Below the pieces are notes generated by a model. That model did not search any database. It saw nothing but the letters and a program-made list of their open reading frames with translations, and had not been told where the DNA came from. From NCBI GenBank assembly GCA_000376725.2, contig KZ308710.1, forward strand, positions 463,647 to 527,646: a stretch of 64,000 nucleotides of DNA. Direction: 5' to 3'. Of the stretch, positions 59,070-64,000 are shown piece after piece; positions within the stretch are counted from its first letter, which is position 1; every line of letters starts with the position of its first letter. This DNA comes from Ladona fulva (Eukaryota; Arthropoda; Insecta; Odonata; Libellulidae). A program made the position numbers and the translations under genes.

Positions 59070-61950
59070 GAAAATAAAAATGTACACTTAAGTCATCCCA
59101 TTACGCACCTGTAATTGATACTATATTTACTTTCCAAACTTTCAAGATAAATGTGATGAAGCTGATAATATATCCATTATTGCAACAAAATTACTCAAAG
59201 AACGATATAAAAAGGCACCGATCCCAAGAGTCTACTTCACTCACTAATTCTATTCCAGTTACTATGTTACTCTTAGTCTTTGTGAATTACCGTGGTTATT
59301 CACTTACGTCAGTAAATAAAATCGATGGAAGGTGCCGTGACTTTGTGAAACTCCATAACATTAATGGTTAAAATAACTATACTATAGTTTTACATAAATT
59401 TCCGTGAAACTTTAGCATATGTATTTTAACAGTTAATATGTCAGTAAAGCAAAGAACGTCTCTGTTTTCCCACTGCTATTTGCTATTATTTGGATGCTTA
59501 GTTTACATAAATAATAGACAAACAAGCCCCAGTTAGGAAAATATCAGAGTATGATGTATGATTTTGAGCAACATGGAGCCTCGTGTGATATGAGTTTGCA
59601 AATACCCCCCATATCTAATTGGAAAAAACATACCGCATAATATCTCCTGACAATCAATAATGATAAGATAATTGCTTTATGAAATCTTTTTTCATACACC
59701 TAATTTTCCAATCGGCCGCTCACAAGATCGACTTCACTCTAAAAACGTTATTCTACTACTACGTGGTCAGGAAAAAGCAGAAATAACTTCATTAATTTAA
59801 ACAGCGAAGTTAACTAAAAGCTTTTTCGCAATCAGTTAAATGATGACTGAATCGTTCAAATGGGTTATTATTTTCAGTCCAGAATCCACATTTGCTACCG
59901 AGTATTGAAGGATAAGGCTTTGATCAAGAGTTATCGAGATTTTATATGATTTTTCTTTGAGTAAAAAAATGAATCGGTAATATATAATTCGATCTATGAA
60001 CGTGTTAAAACAATGTTAAAAAACGCCATACCTAAGAAATTCAGCATCTATGACCTATACCTAGTAGGTGGGAACACTGTTTTAGCATCGTTCTCCTTTT
60101 TCGGATATTATACGTAACGTAGTCTGCCAATCGAAAAGCAGCTCCGCATATAAAAACATCCGCCCACACAGGTCGAAGCGGGCGTGAAAACGAAAATATT
60201 GACATCGAAATGGGTAGAAGGGGGTGTTCCTGGAAATAGCGAGAGATCTCCCGGAGGGAAAGGTGGCCGTCTATGCGAGGCCTTAGAAGGGGCGGCACCA
60301 GAGAGAGGCTGACCGATTCGAAGGAGGAAGGTCGCTTCTCAGGTGCCTGCGTGGCCCTCAAGCACATTCGTCAGGCTAATGGTACAATGTAGGCATTGAC
60401 AAATATCCTCGTCACGTGACTACACGGCGACCTGTTTTTTTGAGATCCTTGACCGAAGTTCTTTGAGATTCCCAGAAATTTGTGAATGCGAACAAGATGG
60501 AAAACATTTTGGAAGAACGATAATGGATATGCATATATTATGCTTGAGTTGCTTCAAAGAAAGTCGATAGGGTGAAAGAAGGGAAAATTAACGTACCAGC
60601 TGAACAGGAAATGAGAAATAGATCCGAAAGAACCGTAAAAGCACATGACTTGGATGTAAAATTAAACAAACATTTCCTAATGAATTAGTCAAAGAAAAAT
60701 ATCCCTTGGTCTCGATCGAAATCACACGTGCTAAAAATTTTGATTCACCATATTATCCTTCATTTATTATTGGCTTATTTACAAGGATTGTATGTAAATT
60801 GATTACACTCAACGTTATGAATACTATATTCCATATAAGTACACATTCAATAGTTAATTACATATGAAAAACAATGAATTCAAGTTTATAATTACCATGT
60901 AATAATTTACACCTCCAATGCGTGCAAAAGAAGACAGGAAACTGAAATTCCTCTCATATACAAATATACCCTGGAAGTCGCCATCCTGCGTAAGACACGG
61001 GGTGCTACAAGTTTACTTAAAATTGCTGCAATTTACAAATCATCGAATCTATTAACCATGGGTCTCCATCCTTTTTTAGAGGTGGGTAGCATACGTAAGT
61101 TCATGGAAAGAGCTAGGCCGGCCGGACCAAAGGAATCTTCCTTCTATAAGTCTTCGAATTGACTCACATAATGCATCCTTCATAAAAAGGAATAATTGAA
61201 GAATATATGAAGAATAAAGGATATATATAGGAATACGTACAATATAAATCCCGCGGATATAGTCAAAAATAATAAAGTATGAATATTAAACGATTCACCA
61301 TAAGGATGTCTTGAGTGCAACACCTAATTCGCCCGCGGGCCACGTCAAAAGCTTTTGCGCATCTGTTCCACGAACTGAAGTTTTAAGCATGGAAGTAAAC
61401 GTTAAGATGACTAAGAAATGGATAAATCCTTAAAAAAGATAACTATATATCGAAGATTTAACAGTCATTCCATATTATTAGAACAGCTAATTGTAAAAAT
61501 ATGGAAAAATGAAGAAGAACAATAGCACAAGACACCAAAAAAGAGTCAAGGGAGGGAGTAGTTTTATCCGTCTGCTGAATCTAAAGATGGAAAAACTACA
61601 GCGGAAGCTTGAAAAGAAAACGGAAGGGGAGATAGGTAACTTCGAGGAAATGCTGGAATTGGTTCTAGAAATGAGGTCTGAAGACGTCCTATTCTCAGTA
61701 AACTGGAGGAAAAGGGAATAAAAACAGGTATGAAGGGATAAGGTAAAAGCAGTAAGATGGGGTAATGGAAACGATCGCAAAAAATCGAGGAAGAAAAAAG
61801 GATCTGTTGGAGGATGTTTGGGATGAGCGAACGTGCGCGCAAATATGCGCGGCCCTTGTAGAGTGGGTATTCGGGTGCAGAGGGTGAGGACGATCGGCGG
61901 AGGAGAAGCAGGTTTTGCAGAAGGGATGAGGAAGTGCGAAGGAGGGAGAA
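59070..61950. other. Intergenic; GC-rich island at about 60100-60400
   Basis: The island has TATAAAAA at 60149 and a 108-codon frame on the opposite strand (60041-60367) without recognised domains. On + the longest frame from an ATG (60272) has no signal peptide. Purine-rich sequence at 61500-61950 leads into the gene 2 promoter. No gene is called. Confidence 0.35.
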
Positions 61951-61959
61951 GGATACCTG

Positions 61960-61967
61960 TATATATA
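61960..61967 (+). promoter_or_regulatory. TATA box of gene 2
   Basis: TATATATA, 93 nt upstream of the ATG. A weak initiator (GCATTC, A at 61990) lies 30 nt downstream. The TCAGTACCC shared with gene 1 is at 62032-62040, farther than a normal TATA spacing. Confidence 0.5.
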
Positions 61968-62052
61968 GCGGCTTGGCTTCTTTCTTTGCATTCGGCTTTT
62001 CGAACGTCGCTCAACTCTTCTTCAGTACCCGAAAGTGAAGTTTGCATCAAAC

Positions 62053-62110
62053 ATGGCGAAGGTTGCATTTCTGTTGCTAGCTCTCTGCGCCGTTTACACC
62101 CTGGCACAAG
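62053..62110 (+). CDS. Gene 2 exon 1: signal peptide of a Gly/Ser-rich secreted protein
   Basis: The ATG at 62053, preceded by CAAAC, opens MAKVAFLLLALCAVYTLAQ, a near-ideal insect signal peptide: one Lys, then LLLALCAVYTL, cleavage likely after LAQ or close by. The exon ends after 19 codons plus one base at AAG|GTTAGT, a phase-1 donor at the same point relative to the signal peptide as in gene 1. A 206-codon frame on the opposite strand over this region is a shadow. Confidence 0.8.
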
Positions 62111-62775
62111 GTTAGTATTTGTTAGGAATAGTCAGTTCTTTACAAGTGGGATTTTTAGAAGAGGATTATTCTGAGATACGTTTAGGAGCTCTATTTCGGT
62201 GGATAAGAAATTAATTTCGATTGACATTGTATACGTTGAAGTATTAATTTTGTTTATGTTTTACCTTCCGAGCAAAAATTTTCAAATCTTATTGTTTTAT
62301 ACATGGACATATATTCTTTTGACTTTCATTATCCAAAATTTACCTCTACTAATAGAACCTCGATAAATTGTCTTTTAATCTTAAACGATAGATAACGCTA
62401 TGATACGTCAATAGGATATTAATAAAACATTTGTGAAATCCCATTAAAATATTGTAATTCCAAATCAGTGTATTTTTTTGGTAACTGCGGCTTTTATCCT
62501 TAATTTACTACGTGAAGCATTTTATTGTATTAAGTCTTAATGTTTACCCTGGAAAAGAATTAAATATAAATTTTTCTAGGTAGTAAAATTTTAATTCTTT
62601 AAGGAAATAGTGATTGGAATCATCTTGGATGACGTTCCTATTCTTTTTAATCAGTAATCTTTAAATTAGAAACATCTTTTCATTGGAAACTTCAACGACC
62701 GTAGTGCCGAATAGGAACTTGATTCCTCCGTTTCTCAATGATTTTTTTGACAAATCTTTCTTTCTTCTCCCTTAG
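62111..62775 (+). other. Gene 2 intron
   Basis: 665 bp, GTTAGT to a pyrimidine-rich TTTCTTCTCCCTTAG acceptor, AT-rich throughout. Confidence 0.75.
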
Positions 62776-63173
62776 AGGACCAGCCATCCCCTCTTTTGAT
62801 CCTTCTTAGAGCTCCTCGAGCTGCAGACCCGAGGCGCAACAACCACAACCAGCCAGGTCACGGACACGGACACGGCGGTGGAAACCGCGGAGGTGGCGGA
62901 TTCGGACAGCCTGGCTTCTCCGGCTCCTCATCCAACGCCGCATCTCAGAGTTTCTCCTCAGGAGGAGGTGGTCATGGTCTCCCTGGCTTCAGTGGATCTG
63001 CATCTCAGGCAGGTTCCTCCTCCTTCTCCGGAGGCGGTGGACACAGGGGTGGTGCTTCCGGAAGTGCTTCCCAGGCCGGTAGCCAGTCCTTCACCGGTGG
63101 TGCTGGCGGACCTCACGGTGGCGGCGTCTCCGGTAGTGCCTCCAACGCCGGTTCCCAGAGCTTCTCCGGTTAA
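62776..63173 (+). CDS. Gene 2 exon 2: Gly/Ser-rich secreted protein, main body
   Basis: The exon completes a Glu codon and adds 131 residues to the TAA at 63171, about 151 aa in total. After the signal peptide comes a short segment, EDQPSPLLILLRAPRAADPRR, containing RAPR (a furin-type RXXR) and RR, then a Gly/His run (GHGHGHGGG). Four diverged repeats of about 23 residues follow, each a Gly-rich part plus GFSGSASQAGSSSFSG or a variant; the last ends SASNAGSQSFSG at the stop. There is no Cys after the signal peptide. The layout (signal, short basic pro-segment, Gly-rich repeats) is that of Gly-rich antimicrobial precursors, but silk- or cuticle-like proteins look similar. I do not recognise the specific family. 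An acceptor at 62811 would throw the repeats out of frame, so 62776 is preferred. Confidence 0.8.
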
Positions 63174-63477
63174 AATTTCATGAATCAGCAAAAAAAAACA
63201 AGGAGCGATGTTCCCGAAAAGCTAATCAACATTTGAAAACTCAATACTTACAAAAACGATGGAACATTCACAATCCATCGCAAATGTAGTCAGATGGTCT
63301 CTACGACAACATCAGAAGTAAATTCACAACTCTCGGAGGCCAGAATGCTGTTGATCATTAACAAAATCAACAAAACACTCTTTAGCTGGTAGAAGTACTA
63401 GTATTCATCTAGCTGTCAACTTGAGAAATGGAGGTTCTAAGATTGGCCATCAAACAAATATTTTGTAAATTATTAAA

Positions 63478-63483
63478 AATAAA
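63478..63483 (+). terminator. Poly(A) signal of gene 2
   Basis: AATAAA, 305 nt after the stop codon, followed by TTTTGGGTG and an AT microsatellite. Confidence 0.5.
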
Positions 63484-63767
63484 ATTTTGGGTGAATATAT
63501 ATATATATGCATATTATTCATTTATTCCCATTTATATTACGTAAACGTATCTTATATTTTTCCTCTACGGAAAAGGATTCAACTTAGTCGTCTCCAGCAC
63601 CTTTTTATATCAGAAAACAAGCGAATTCCTGTCACCTACTTAAGAAAGTTTACTCTCCATTTTCCTCAAAAGTAATTATTATGTCTTCAAAAAACTTCGT
63701 TCCGAAAATGCGTTTCATCCGAGTTACTTTCACTAAAAGTAAATTATCTTTTTATCCCCCTGCCACA

Positions 63768-63814
63768 CGCCGGAAGGCGGCTTGCAGGGTACTTATGTAG
63801 ATGTAGATGTAGAT
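63768..63814 (+). repeat. LINE-type 3' tail hairpin, copy 3, with GTAGAT tail
   Basis: CCTGCCACACGCCGGAAGG, then CGGCTTGCAGGGTACTTAT and three GTAGAT units. The hairpin (GCCGGAAGGCGGC; outer CCTGC/GCAGGG) followed by a short tandem tail is typical of the 3' end of a non-LTR element. Related copies are at 39500 (-) and 59025. Confidence 0.55.
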
Positions 63815-64000
63815 CTTTAGTTCTCTGTTCAATTTGGCTGTTCATCGTGCAATTGTTGCCGAGAGTGTATTCTGCATGGAAAAAGGGAATTAGAAAGCCT
63901 TTTTCGTACAACTGTAATATTTCTTAGCCAACGGGTTACACTTGTTAGTATTCTCATTATTTTTGGAAGTGAAGATTCCCTAGATGTCATTCAAAATTCA

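Noticed and set aside
61487..62107. 206-codon frame on the - strand across the gene 2 promoter
   Set aside because: It is antisense to a purine-rich tract, giving a Ser/Phe/Pro-rich low-complexity product; it overlaps the gene 2 TATA box and signal exon and shows no conserved motif.
1..64000. CRISPR arrays, bacterial operons or phage genes
   Set aside because: No spaced direct-repeat arrays, Shine-Dalgarno-led ORF clusters or long contiguous genes; introns and eukaryotic repeats show that this is nuclear arthropod-type DNA.

Overview
The window looks like nuclear DNA from an arthropod, probably an insect. It is AT-rich and intron-bearing, with arthropod-type core promoters (TATA plus TCAGT initiator), many decayed non-LTR retrotransposons, tRNA-derived SINEs and MITEs, and a short TTAGG run. 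Species cannot be read from the sequence. Single-base gaps at 14236, 23200, 27208, 30420 and 58015 mark assembly joins; all but the first are bordered by sequence repeated elsewhere in the window, so order and spacing between about 12.2 and 30.5 kb are uncertain.

Only two protein genes are supported, both on the + strand with the same plan. A short exon carries a signal peptide, a phase-1 intron follows at once, and one exon encodes a low-complexity secreted protein. Gene 1 (exons 25677-25755 and 35047-36218, about 416 aa) encodes a Gly/His-rich protein with an RFRR processing-like site near the mature N-terminus, a 33-bp tandem repeat, Ser-rich linkers and an acidic tail. Gene 2 (exons 62053-62110 and 62776-63173, about 151 aa) encodes a Gly/Ser-rich protein with four roughly 23-residue repeats. 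Each has a TATA box, a nearby TCAGTACCC and an AATAAA signal. They could be paralogous structural (cuticle, silk, egg) proteins or Gly-rich antimicrobial precursors; the sequence alone does not decide.

The rest is repeats or unassigned DNA. 0-12 kb: two palindromic elements, relics and AT-rich DNA. 12-23 kb: a 1-kb duplication including a TTAA-flanked MITE, a SINE, and a long unassigned stretch. 23-36 kb: gene 1 with a gap-ridden 9.3-kb intron holding assembly duplications and a SINE. 39-45 kb: a palindromic element with a 13-bp target duplication, a twin-primed LINE, a jockey-like LINE tail, and a decayed LINE holding another palindromic element. 46-56 kb: a hAT-type MITE, another LINE relic, a diverged local duplication and a SINE. 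60-64 kb: a GC-rich island, then gene 2.

The most unusual signal is a family of short elements at 163-297, 2567-2792, 24841-25029, 39061-39424 and 44101-44231, plus a single-arm relic near 9300. They share a layout rather than a sequence. Two outward-facing inverted arms each carry a motif of the form CTGANGA, one extra base, a hairpin, GAAAC, 0-2 bases, then GTC. This closely resembles a minimal hammerhead ribozyme core. Two copies are flanked by 13-14 bp direct repeats, which suggests retrotransposition as inverted dimers (Penelope-like or retrozyme-like).
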